Part shown: positions 55,881 through 64,000 of the stretch, one piece after another | Layout: each line of letters begins with the position of its first letter | How positions within the stretch are numbered: the first letter of the stretch is position 1 | From: Paludibacteraceae bacterium | GTDB taxonomy: Bacteria; Bacteroidota; Bacteroidia; Bacteroidales; Paludibacteraceae | NCBI GenBank assembly: GCA_024399655.1 | Contig: JAKSNP010000007.1 | Span: forward strand, 43,552 to 107,551 | Length of the DNA: 64,000 nucleotides | Direction of reading: 5' to 3' | Translations under genes and position numbers: made by a program | The notes under the pieces: model-generated | Seen by the model: the letters and a program-made list of their open reading frames with translations, nothing else | Told to the model about the DNA's origin: nothing | The model's database searches: none

Positions 55881-56256
55881 TTTTAGAGCAAAAAAAATCG
55901 GTCAGTCCTCTCGTATCACCCCTATCTGATTACAAATCACAAATCACCAATTCTTCATTCTGAATCCTGAATTCTGAATAGACTTTAAAGCTTTGCACAT
56001 GCAAAAACAAAATTCGATACTTTTGACTTTTTACCCCCTCTTAATAGTTATCATACTGATCTTAGTTGAGTGGAGAGAGGAGAATGCACAATGAAGAATT
56101 GGTGATTGGTAATTTAACATTGACCTTAACGTTAACCTTAACTATTTGTTATTGGTGATTGGCGATTTGGCGCATAGAATACAAAAATAGCCCGCCACAA
56201 ATCGGCGGGCTATAATCAGTCAATAATTCAATCAGTCAAATAGGCCGCTTGCGGCA
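55881..56256. other. Gene-free region between ssrA and the giant T9SS gene
   Basis: About 375 bp without a gene. It has short echoing motifs: ACAAATC repeats (55934-55946), a TTCTGAAT/CCTGAATTCTGAAT run (55957-55978) and ACCTTAACGTTAACCTTAACT (56122-56142). An ATTGACTGATT-like stretch (56214-56240) lies in reverse orientation. Confidence 0.6.
56189..56216 (-). terminator. Terminator of the giant T9SS-cargo gene
   Basis: Stem AGCCCGCC (56189-56196) / GGCGGGCT (56204-56211), followed in the minus direction by ATTTTTGT (56188-56181). Confidence 0.85.
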
Positions 56257-59200
56257 TTATTTGATTATACTGCGGACAACGCGCTTGCCGGCGGGAGTGG
56301 TCACCTCGAAGAGAGCGACACCTTGCGGCAGAGCGAGCGTAGCGCTGGTGCTGTTGGGCGCGATATGGGCGATCACACGACCGGCCAGGTCGTAAGCCAC
56401 GATATCGGTCATCGAAAGATCGCAGAACAAGGTGGCGTGACCGGCATGCGAATTATATACATCCAGATTCCAGTCGGTGACATAGGTCTCCAGGGCTTTC
56501 TCATCGTCTTCCACTTCATCCAAAGCGGTGGGCACGGTAGGATCATCCGAAGAACCGCCTACGATATAATAACGCAATTCGTGGTTGTCGGGGCAATCCA
56601 GCTCGTAAGTGATACCGTCGTAGATTGGATAATAGAGGTCAGTTTGCTGGTCGTAGAGCCATACGTATTCGGGCCAATCCTTCGAGAGGTTGAAATAAAC
56701 CTTAATGGTAGGCGTAGCATAGGTGGCATCTATCATGAAGAGCAGCGGAACATGGTTGATCCATTCACGTACATCGGCAATCAGGGCCACATCTCCCGCC
56801 AGGGTGTAGACATTCATCGGCGTAGCCATCTGACTGATATCCACGTTGGGCGAATAGATGAACTTGGCGTCCTCTTCATCCACATAAGCGTCGTCGGCCA
56901 AACTGTTGAGGCAGAGGCGCATCGAGGAACCGCCGTTGTCATTGTACATATAGATATTCATTACATCGCTATGCAGGTAGCCTGTACGTACGCCGTTGTT
57001 GCGGCGCGGAGCCTGACTGGGATTGAGGGGCACGACGGGACGGTTCATATCCGTTTTCAATACCAGATGATTCTTGCGGAGCACCACGTCGAGTTCGGTG
57101 TCGGCTGCGGTAGCCTTAATCAAGGCGCTGCGCATCGGAGCGAGATAGCGGGTTTGGGGCTGATCGGCCGAAGCGGGAGTAGCACCCACCCATTCGCTTT
57201 CCTCAGCATAGTAGAAGGTGGTGGAAAGGCCGTTGTCCGTCAACATCTGTTGCATATCGATATAGGCCATAGTGGGGTTACCGAAGAGGAACCATTGGTC
57301 GGCTGTAGCGTTGGTGAGGTGGAAGGTCTGCGTGCTGTCCTGACCGGTGAAGGTAAGGGCCAGACGGTTGGAACCGGTACGGTCGATCGTTTCAGTCACC
57401 ACATCCGTCTCATCACCGTAGCGCGAATAGGTGTAGGCCGTTTCGGTTTTGGGCAGACGAACGTTCATCTGCAGGCGATTTTCAGCGGTTCCGTAACTAT
57501 AGTTGGGACCGTAGCTCAATACGGAGAATCCTTTACCGGGTGCGATGGATTCCACCATGCTGTTGGTGGGAGTCCATTGGCTGGCGCGGCCCAACGATTC
57601 GCTTACATTTCCGTCGACGCCTACCTGACCTACCGTCCGGTTGTAGTAAGAAGCCCAGAAGTGGTTGCCTGCAGCCGTACCACGTACGTAATCAAGCGGA
57701 GCGGCTTTGCATATATCATCATCTTCGTCCAAGGCTTGATACATATCGCCCGAATAGAAGGAGTTGAACGGCGTAGAAACGCCAATCCAATCGGCAGCGG
57801 GATAAGCGAGCACGGCGCTGGCATCCTGATAACTGAGATTCTCCTGACGCAGCATCTTGGCATAGCCTTCAAAGTGGATATGTTTGCATACATTCGGCTT
57901 GAAGTGGGCATCAATGCTCAGCAAATTGCCGGAGATATACGGATAAAGCGACTCTTCAGCCAGTTTGGGGATGATCACCACGGTGTGCTTCATCGGTACA
58001 TAACCGTGATCAAGCGTTTTGCCATTGACGATACAACGCCAGTTGTCGTCGTCCGACCAGTCGTTATACTCATTTCCCTTAGGTGACCATAGCATCGTAT
58101 CGGGCACCACGACAAGGGTGAAATAAGCCTCGCCGATAGGACAGAAATCTGGCAATTGCGCTTGGAAAGTAGTGGTCATCATATTGGTTTTGAACGTATA
58201 TTCATAACCCGGGCGCATCGTATCGGTATTGGCCACTTGCCATCCAGGATGACCATCTGTCCATACTATATGTCCATCTGTAGCAGCAGCATTGTCTTCA
58301 TCATGACGCTGTATATTGGCGTCCACACGAGCAGCATCCACGGGACGGAACACTATACTGTCACCCGGCTGATAATAGGCGGCTGCGCTGGCATCCTGAT
58401 AGATACGGTCCTGATAATAACGGAGAGATACGGTACTTCCCTGTTCCATCTTCTTCTTGAGCACCGGATCTGTGGTAGCGAACAGACGGGTTGAGTCGTA
58501 ACCGAGCACTACGTTTTGGATATCGGATACGGGCACTTTCAACATACGGTTGGCATCGTAAGCCGACGCACGTACAGCCGGAATTTGCGAACGTTGCTCT
58601 TCCGTCATTGATTCCAACGGTACTGTACTGAGATTGAGAATATATTGTGATTCCGGAGTATGGAAAGCCACGAAAATAGGTTCGTCACAAACCAGAAGAG
58701 AATCTCCATCCTCGCTTATACCGGTGTTGGGGATAGGATATACCCATGTGTACAAATCCTGACCGGCGCCCATATAGAATTTCTGTTCAGAAGCATTCAA
58801 CAGAAGGAGATTATTATTGACTAAGTACATTATCACATCGTAATAATCCTCATTGTTGAAACCTTCGCGCACCAACAGGTTGGCATTGCTTACTTCTCTA
58901 TTGGGGTTGTGGGCTTTGGAGGTCTGGTCGGTTTCGCTATCGGCGCGGCGCAAATCCGTCAAAGCCGAACGAACCACAGTACGACTATAATGATAGTAGG
59001 CTTCAAATTCCGAATCTGCCTGACTCCGCTGAGCATCAGTAGCGGCAGGAGTTAAACCTTCCAAATATACATTATCCGATGCAATACCTATCAGCCAATC
59101 TGCCGAGCATGTTCCTTTGGTCACTTCTCCTTCAATATCCAGGTTGCTCACATCCATACTCAAACCGACTACACCATTCGCACATTGGTTATTCTCATTA

Positions 59201-62200
59201 TCGGGCAGAGCCTCGCCTTCAAACTTAATACCGGTCTGCTTGGATACGTTCAACTGAGTGGTCATAGCACATTCTGCATGGTCCAAATCTTTAGCTTCGG
59301 AAGCCATACGTATCAAATATATATTGGAAGCGCTCATACCGCCAAGCGTATGAACAAGATAAAGTATCCAGTGGTCCTGACCGCCTACGGTCTCCTTTAC
59401 AAAACCTTTGAGCGGGCGCGAGTAATCGCCATTGGCATATTCTGTTTGCAGGAGAGATATGAACTCGCTGGCACTTTCATAAACCATTTCCGGATTTGAT
59501 ACCGACGGATTATAAGTCTTGGCAGGAATGTTCAGTTTACCATAAGTTAGCGTTTCGTCAGAAGTGCTCGGCTCGTAGAAATATCCTCCGCTGGGAGACA
59601 GTTTGGTAGCGCGTGTAGCATTGTACAAGTCATAATAGAGCGACTTGCCGGCCCAACGTTCCTCATCCAAACTCATATAGTCAAGACGAATAACGGAAAT
59701 GATAGAGTCAGTAGCCTTACAGGAGGTGCTGACCTGATAACTGGTCAATGCAAGACGGCTGGCATACAAGCGGAACTCATCCACCATAAAATCGTTAGAT
59801 TGACTACTTTCTGCAAAGTTGTAGAGCGACACACGCACCTGGTTGTAGTCCTTGGCACTCTCCAAGGGGAAACGCACCTGTTGCCAGCCGGAGGCCTTTG
59901 CCAATTTACCAACCATGAATACACCTACGTCTTCCCAATCCTCGTTATCGGCATTACGGCCCTGCACGTTGAAACGGAAAATAGGGTCAGCGCCAGAATA
60001 GTTGGATGGACATACGTTATTAATCCATGCCGAGCAATACATCAATTGGCCGGAGCAGATTTTGGTTTTGGCATCGATGCTGACCACCATACCGGGCTCC
60101 ATCATACCGTCCACATACAATGAATAGTCGTTAGCCTTACCTCCGTAACTCTCTCCCTTAGCAAAATCCTCATTTATAGCATTCACCAAAACATACTGAC
60201 CATAGTATGGAAAATCACTTGATGTTCCGGTTTGGTAACGTCCGGGATAACCATTTACCCAATGTTGGTCATAATAGTGCCCGTAGGATGCATCTTCCCA
60301 GGCCAGATGTACAGGAGCGAATTGCCGATGATAGGATGTAGGCTTATACCCGTAGTTGAAATCGTTGTACGACATGCTGATATAATCCCGCTCAATATCC
60401 TGCGCGGTAACCAAAGCATCGGTTGACGGACCGCATTCAGCGGGATCAATTACAGTAACATTGAAACGCGCCAGATTAATCTCCGTACTACCATCCACAT
60501 AGCGCAAATAATAGGTGCTTTTACCTTTTTGGTGTCTATGGATAGTCAACAGGTCGGAAATAATATAAGACGGACCTATCTGTTCATCATCACGCCACCA
60601 TTGTACCTTGTTGCCATCTATTTTAGTAAGTTGATGACTCTGATTCCAATAGTAGTAGCATTTCTCCGATTCATCCTGATAGGTATTTTTATAACGGAAA
60701 TTCGTTTCCAGATACACATCCCTGCCATAAGGAATCACATAGTTGTGCTCTTCGTAATAATTGCCGGTTTTGCGACCTCCGGTGCATTTTGTCAATGAGT
60801 CAGCTATTACGGATGCCGGAATACAATGATACACCAAACGATATTGCAATGTGGGTTCTTTCACCGTAGTGCTATTATCCGTATAGTCGGTACAGTCACT
60901 CATATCGCAAGCGATAATATGAGTCTGGCCGTCATTCCATGCGTCAATCGAGCGAGGATAGACCTCGCCTTTATGGGTGGCATACAAACCGAAATGAGCA
61001 TCCGTCAAACCTCCGTAATCACGCCATTTGAATCCGGCCGGATCTGTATTGTATTCAGGATTGAGATTAGTTTCGTAATCATACCAACGGACATAAGCCG
61101 GGAAGGTCTGCCCCGGAACAAGCAGCCTCAACACTTCTCCGGGTGTATAGTAAACCGTTTTGTGGTATTCATGCACTTTCTGACGTCCTTGAGCATCCAG
61201 GCTGACATCACCTTTACCGATATTGGGAACGAACTTTTGGCCGTATTCTCCGGACGGTGATGTTTGGGTTACCCATGCTTGGCATATGCCGCTACTATAG
61301 GTTTTGCCGTTTACAGTATAGGAAAAAGAAGAATTCAGACGGGCGCTCCTACTCAGGTTACCGCCATTAACAGTAGTTGTCAACGTCAGCGTGTTGCCGG
61401 ACAGATTGGTACCTGTGCCGCTGGGGGAAACAGTCAACCAAGTTGGCTGTACACCATTGTCATTATCAAGGGGCGAGATGGTGTATTGTATATTATTGTT
61501 CGGATCGGTTAGATCAATCTCCTCAGCTGATGGCAAACGGTTAATCTCAAAATTTTCCTTCAGACCGCTGGTAGCGAAATAGAAAAGACGGGCATCTTTC
61601 AATTTCATTGAAATATTCATCGTTTTGGTTCCACCGGCTGCAGTAAATACAAATGTAGAGGGAGACATCTGCACATCCAACCCCTCGACATCTTCATATA
61701 CGATGGCCAATCGTTTGGCCTCACAAGTGGCAGTCACAGGTTTACTGTTGACGGTTGCTGTGGCCACTATGCGGTCTACATAGTCACTCACTCCACCCAC
61801 CGAGCGCTCAGCCAAGGGACTATTGCCATTAGGAGTAAGTGTAAACTGCCATACGTTACGTCCTTCCACTTGTGCGATCTGAGGCGTGCTCATAGTCATC
61901 ATCGCCGTACCATTGTCAGACGAAACCGTGGACAATCCATTGCTTTCCCAAGAGAAGGTAGGGATAATACCTTGATTATAGAGCACCTGAGCATCCGTTT
62001 CCGTATCATCATCTGAGGAGCTGCTGCCACTGGTGTAGATTCGGGTAGTAGTATTCGATTTGTTGTAATAATACTCAGACGGAGAACTGGTAGAATAAGA
62101 GAGCAGACAGTTGACGGTTTGAGCCGGAGTACTTACATTCAAGGCATCATTCTGGAAACCGAAGGAATATGCCGACAATTCAAAAGACATGGCCAAACCC

Positions 62201-62823
62201 TTTACCTGACTTTCAGCCTTATGTTCTCCCCAAACTTGAATGCGCAAGTTTCCACTTATATTATATATATCAGTGTTAGCTGCATGAGAATTTTGATAAA
62301 TAAAAGAAGCATTATCTTTATTCCAATGCAGATAATACGTGGCATCAGATCCACCACTGCGTTTACCATTGTATTGCAATTCTACAAATTTCAGATACTC
62401 ATTTTGAGATGAAGCCGAATAATTAGTAAACGACAAAACGTTTATTCCTTGAGGAGATGTTGACATTGTCAGCGTACATCCGTCATACTGACCCGGCACA
62501 AAATAAAGATATTTCTGCAAACCTAAGTTTTTTAATTGAACCTGGCCATTAACTATCTTATATTCCCATAATGCATAAACAGAAGGAGTACTCAATGTCA
62601 CAATATTTCCTTTGGCATCAACAGCCATATAGTGTGTTGTTGACAACTCCCTCAAAACATTTTTTTGCTGACTTTGGCTCCACTCTACTGTGGTCTCTAC
62701 AGACTGTATTGTCACAATCGAGCCGCTGGGGATGTCAGTAACTTTCACATTTGTACCTGTAGCTGCGAAGGCAGACACACACGTGCACGCGAAAAAAAAT
62801 AAAACAAAAAATATCTTTTTCAT
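56257..62823 (-). CDS. Giant secreted T9SS cargo protein (type A sorting domain)
   Basis: 2188 aa from the ATG at 62823, chosen because it opens a clear signal peptide MKKIFFVLFFFACTCVSAFA; upstream codons to 62874 are open but lack one. The length is mostly beta-rich, with aromatic and Thr/Ser/Asn-rich blocks. A region near residues 900-1050 (VRVSLYNFAESSQSNDFMVDEFRLYAS) resembles a jelly-roll or carbohydrate-binding sandwich, but no catalytic motif was found. The last ~70 residues match the T9SS type A C-terminal domain (MTDIVAYDLAGRVIAHI, LPQGVALFEVTTPAGKRVVRSIIK), which directs export and surface attachment. It starts 40 bp downstream of the small PVGD protein and probably shares its transcript. 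Confidence 0.85.
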   Translation of the reverse strand: MKKIFFVLFFFACTCVSAFAATGTNVKVTDIPSGSIVTIQSVETTVEWSQSQQKNVLRELSTTHYMAVDAKGNIVTLSTPSVYALWEYKIVNGQVQLKNLGLQKYLYFVPGQYDGCTLTMSTSPQGINVLSFTNYSASSQNEYLKFVELQYNGKRSGGSDATYYLHWNKDNASFIYQNSHAANTDIYNISGNLRIQVWGEHKAESQVKGLAMSFELSAYSFGFQNDALNVSTPAQTVNCLLSYSTSSPSEYYYNKSNTTTRIYTSGSSSSDDDTETDAQVLYNQGIIPTFSWESNGLSTVSSDNGTAMMTMSTPQIAQVEGRNVWQFTLTPNGNSPLAERSVGGVSDYVDRIVATATVNSKPVTATCEAKRLAIVYEDVEGLDVQMSPSTFVFTAAGGTKTMNISMKLKDARLFYFATSGLKENFEINRLPSAEEIDLTDPNNNIQYTISPLDNDNGVQPTWLTVSPSGTGTNLSGNTLTLTTTVNGGNLSRSARLNSSFSYTVNGKTYSSGICQAWVTQTSPSGEYGQKFVPNIGKGDVSLDAQGRQKVHEYHKTVYYTPGEVLRLLVPGQTFPAYVRWYDYETNLNPEYNTDPAGFKWRDYGGLTDAHFGLYATHKGEVYPRSIDAWNDGQTHIIACDMSDCTDYTDNSTTVKEPTLQYRLVYHCIPASVIADSLTKCTGGRKTGNYYEEHNYVIPYGRDVYLETNFRYKNTYQDESEKCYYYWNQSHQLTKIDGNKVQWWRDDEQIGPSYIISDLLTIHRHQKGKSTYYLRYVDGSTEINLARFNVTVIDPAECGPSTDALVTAQDIERDYISMSYNDFNYGYKPTSYHRQFAPVHLAWEDASYGHYYDQHWVNGYPGRYQTGTSSDFPYYGQYVLVNAINEDFAKGESYGGKANDYSLYVDGMMEPGMVVSIDAKTKICSGQLMYCSAWINNVCPSNYSGADPIFRFNVQGRNADNEDWEDVGVFMVGKLAKASGWQQVRFPLESAKDYNQVRVSLYNFAESSQSNDFMVDEFRLYASRLALTSYQVSTSCKATDSIISVIRLDYMSLDEERWAGKSLYYDLYNATRATKLSPSGGYFYEPSTSDETLTYGKLNIPAKTYNPSVSNPEMVYESASEFISLLQTEYANGDYSRPLKGFVKETVGGQDHWILYLVHTLGGMSASNIYLIRMASEAKDLDHAECAMTTQLNVSKQTGIKFEGEALPDNENNQCANGVVGLSMDVSNLDIEGEVTKGTCSADWLIGIASDNVYLEGLTPAATDAQRSQADSEFEAYYHYSRTVVRSALTDLRRADSETDQTSKAHNPNREVSNANLLVREGFNNEDYYDVIMYLVNNNLLLLNASEQKFYMGAGQDLYTWVYPIPNTGISEDGDSLLVCDEPIFVAFHTPESQYILNLSTVPLESMTEEQRSQIPAVRASAYDANRMLKVPVSDIQNVVLGYDSTRLFATTDPVLKKKMEQGSTVSLRYYQDRIYQDASAAAYYQPGDSIVFRPVDAARVDANIQRHDEDNAAATDGHIVWTDGHPGWQVANTDTMRPGYEYTFKTNMMTTTFQAQLPDFCPIGEAYFTLVVVPDTMLWSPKGNEYNDWSDDDNWRCIVNGKTLDHGYVPMKHTVVIIPKLAEESLYPYISGNLLSIDAHFKPNVCKHIHFEGYAKMLRQENLSYQDASAVLAYPAADWIGVSTPFNSFYSGDMYQALDEDDDICKAAPLDYVRGTAAGNHFWASYYNRTVGQVGVDGNVSESLGRASQWTPTNSMVESIAPGKGFSVLSYGPNYSYGTAENRLQMNVRLPKTETAYTYSRYGDETDVVTETIDRTGSNRLALTFTGQDSTQTFHLTNATADQWFLFGNPTMAYIDMQQMLTDNGLSTTFYYAEESEWVGATPASADQPQTRYLAPMRSALIKATAADTELDVVLRKNHLVLKTDMNRPVVPLNPSQAPRRNNGVRTGYLHSDVMNIYMYNDNGGSSMRLCLNSLADDAYVDEEDAKFIYSPNVDISQMATPMNVYTLAGDVALIADVREWINHVPLLFMIDATYATPTIKVYFNLSKDWPEYVWLYDQQTDLYYPIYDGITYELDCPDNHELRYYIVGGSSDDPTVPTALDEVEDDEKALETYVTDWNLDVYNSHAGHATLFCDLSMTDIVAYDLAGRVIAHIAPNSTSATLALPQGVALFEVTTPAGKRVVRSIIK

Positions 62824-62863
62824 ATTAGTTTGTATATTCATAGAATAAAAAAGAAAAGGGATT

Positions 62864-63406
62864 TTATTTCTCAATCGAAGATTGATGACGTTTGCGCCAT
62901 TTCACTACTACATAAAGCATCGACATCAACAGAAGCGGCAATACGGCATCGCCTACAGGCAATACACCGATTTCGTTGCCGAGACCCGGATTGTTAGGAT
63001 CGATAATGATGATATGATTGGGACCATTGGGACCGCCTTGCTCGGCATCGAACGACTTGCCCGAGGTCTGATCATCAAACACATCGTTCATGATATGCCA
63101 GGCATCCAGCGAGCCACGAGCTGCAAACACCCCGTTTCGAGGCTGCAACTCATCGTGGATGGAGTAAGCGCTTACCGACCCTCCATCCGAGGAAAGCCAA
63201 TCGTTGTTTGACTGGTCGTAATCCCACCCCGAAGAAAGAGGGGCGGCGGACAGACCGTTAGAAGATCCGAACGGATCGCTGGCTATGCTGCCGAACGGCG
63301 TTTCACTTCCCCACTCCGAAATAGAAGAAGAAGTATACACACCGGCAAATACTACACCAATATGGCATAGCATCAGCATAACACCGAGTACTATTTTCTT
63401 ATACAT
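62864..63406 (-). CDS. Small secreted protein with PVGD-transmembrane-KWRKR tail (putative sorting signal)
   Basis: 180 aa. Signal peptide (1-21, ending VVFAG), then a low-complexity Ser/Gly/Asp-rich mature part (TSSSISEWGSETPFGSIASDPFGSSNG) with a middle block NGVFAARGSLDAWHIMNDVF. The C-terminus has a Pro-Val-Gly-Asp motif (about 150-153), a 20-residue hydrophobic helix and a basic end WRKRHQSSIEK. This tripartite arrangement resembles exosortase/rhombosortase-type or Bacteroidota PID-CTERM-like sorting signals, but the family is not firmly identified. It is located directly upstream of the giant T9SS cargo; shared function is inferred from that. Confidence 0.7.
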   Translation of the reverse strand: MYKKIVLGVMLMLCHIGVVFAGVYTSSSISEWGSETPFGSIASDPFGSSNGLSAAPLSSGWDYDQSNNDWLSSDGGSVSAYSIHDELQPRNGVFAARGSLDAWHIMNDVFDDQTSGKSFDAEQGGPNGPNHIIIIDPNNPGLGNEIGVLPVGDAVLPLLLMSMLYVVVKWRKRHQSSIEK

Positions 63407-63660
63407 ATTCTACAACACGCTATCGAAATCACTTGGATTTCAGATACTTAATTAAGTTAGTCGTCAGATAGACGCTTTCCGACCCATAGGGAGTCCTTCG
63501 CCTACAAACGACAAATTACGGAATTATATTTGCAAAAACCATGCTAAAAATCGCAATTATCAATAAAGAAAGATAATTTATGCATAAAAAACGATATTTT
63601 TACACAAACAAGCTGCATTTTTAGCATTTTTTAACTCGATCACACAATACGAGATTAGCC
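63407..63660 (-). promoter_or_regulatory. Structured leader and candidate promoter of the PVGD-giant operon
   Basis: A weak promoter, TTTG (63536-63533), 20 bp, GTCGTTTG (63512-63505), would give a ~90-nt leader. Within it the minus strand can fold GAAATC/GATTTC (63425-63441), the palindrome ACTTAATTAAGT (63446-63457), CGTC/GACG (63462-63474) and a bulged GACCC/GGGAGTC hairpin (63481-63495). No known riboswitch motif was recognised. The part from 63540 to 63660 is AT-rich without features. Confidence 0.45.
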
Positions 63661-63693
63661 GAGAGTCTCCCGACACTCTCCCGACAGTCTCAC
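63661..63693 (+). repeat. Three tandem copies of an 11-bp unit (GACAGTCTCCC family)
   Basis: Units GAGAGTCTCCC, GACACTCTCCC and GACAGTCTCAC, each 11 bp (63661-63671, 63672-63682, 63683-63693). GC-rich in an otherwise AT-rich intergenic region. Confidence 0.85.
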
Positions 63694-63705
63694 CCACCCC
63701 GCCAG

Positions 63706-63738
63706 CCGTATACGATCCGTATACTGTCCGTATAGGAT
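63706..63738 (+). repeat. Three tandem copies of an 11-bp unit (CCGTATACTGT family)
   Basis: Units CCGTATACGAT, CCGTATACTGT and CCGTATAGGAT at 63706-63716, 63717-63727 and 63728-63738. It is 12 bp downstream of another 11-bp triplet with a different unit, and resembles the 30111 family (CCTATACT core). Confidence 0.85.
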
Positions 63739-63794
63739 GACAACTTGAATGATTGAATGATTGACTGATTGATTATTTAACGAGAACGAGAACC

Positions 63795-63930
63795 GTTAAG
63801 TGTTAAGTGTTAAGTGTTAAGTCGATGCAATTTTAATTTGCAATGGTCCCGAGAAGAGAGACGCTCACGTGCACGCGCGAAAAGCACATTCATTTGCAAA
63901 TTCGCTTACACTTAACACTTAACACTTAAC
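63795..63930. repeat. 136-bp inverted-repeat element built from GTTAAGT / ACTTAAC heptamer arrays
   Basis: Four GTTAAGT units (63795-63822) and three ACTTAAC units (63910-63930) are exact reverse complements. The inverted symmetry continues inward: TTTAATTTGCAATG (63830-63843) against CATTTGCAAATT (63891-63902) with a small insertion. The 87-bp centre includes a GC-rich stretch (CTCACGTGCACGCGCG near 63865-63880). No coding sequence. It resembles a MITE-like or strong hairpin-forming element. Confidence 0.8.
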
Positions 63931-64000
63931 ACCTTTATCTTTACTATGTCTTAAACTGAATAAGGTTTACTCATAAAATGTTCAATTTTTAAGATTTTAG
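63931..64000. other. Right-edge sequence without recognised features
   Basis: AT-rich 70 bp running to the window end. No gene start, repeat or terminator was identified, and the next gene is outside. Confidence 0.5.

Noticed and set aside
56323-58086. 587-aa plus-strand open frame inside the giant T9SS gene
   Set aside because: The minus-strand frame contains the T9SS C-terminal domain and terminator; the plus frame has no signal or domain.
62864-63406. Standard PEP-CTERM protein
   Set aside because: There is no PEP motif; PVGD plus helix plus basic end only resembles a related class, so it is reported as a candidate sorting signal.

Overview
The window looks like a chromosomal segment of a Bacteroidota bacterium, most likely a T9SS-bearing member of Bacteroidales. 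Four things support this. (1) At least thirteen promoters match the Bacteroidota sigma-70 pattern TTTG - 20 bp - TAnnTTTG, and Shine-Dalgarno sites are not evident. (2) There are marker families typical of the phylum: PorX, PorW/SprE, DUF5686, OstA-like, flotillin FloA and ABC-F proteins, and the fused ferredoxin-reductase/glutamate-synthase-like oxidoreductase. (3) The tmRNA tag ends in ALAA. (4) There is a type IX secretion (T9SS) cargo protein. No phage, insertion sequence, CRISPR array or canonical tRNA gene was recognised.

Layout. 1-2.7 kb (minus): a PASTA-domain membrane protein, RluD-type pseudouridine synthase and PorX (cut by the window edge), reading from a promoter that is back to back with that of a tiny Cys-rich lipoprotein. 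3-6.2 kb (minus): a cobalamin-riboswitch operon with a BtuB-like TonB receptor and a DUF4465-like protein. 6.6-12 kb (plus): rpmH, rbfA, a LolC/E-type permease, xerD and a DUF5686 outer-membrane protein. 12-18.5 kb: a sirtuin (minus), then tsaB, porW and priA (plus). 18.7-23.4 kb (minus): tdk, recJ, an omega-amidase-like hydrolase, floA and a short nfeD. 23.6-28.5 kb (plus): topA, panD, tgt and an LptF/G permease. 28.6-29.9 kb (minus): recX and prmC. 30.4-39 kb (plus): ribD, two SurA-like proteins, an OstA-like protein, a beta-barrel protein, dnaG and a radical SAM enzyme. 39-47.3 kb (minus): a lipoprotein, an ABC-F ATPase, the NfnAB-like fusion, deoC, psd, an SRPBCC protein and another lipoprotein. 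47.5-55.3 kb (plus): an abundant-looking OmpA/TPR lipoprotein, a small membrane protein, mutL, acpP, fabF, asd and a U32 peptidase. 55.4-63.4 kb (minus): ssrA, a 2188-aa T9SS cargo protein, and a small secreted protein with a PVGD-transmembrane-KWRKR tail that resembles a C-terminal sorting signal.

Functional themes. Envelope biogenesis dominates (LolC/E, LptF/G, OstA, SurA-like proteins, PorX, PorW, T9SS cargo, lipoproteins), together with translation and DNA maintenance housekeeping. PorX, PorW and a T9SS cargo lie in the same 64 kb, though they are not adjacent.

The least explained material is intergenic. Five sites each carry three tandem copies of an 11-bp unit (6400, 30111, 46438, 63661, 63706). 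Two of them share a 40-bp sequence in inverted orientation 40 kb apart. A heptamer inverted-repeat element sits at 63795-63930, and a 23-bp motif recurs after minus-strand genes at 22989 and 44915. The sorting-signal protein, giant T9SS cargo and structured leader at 56.2-63.5 kb are the best candidate for an undescribed functional module.
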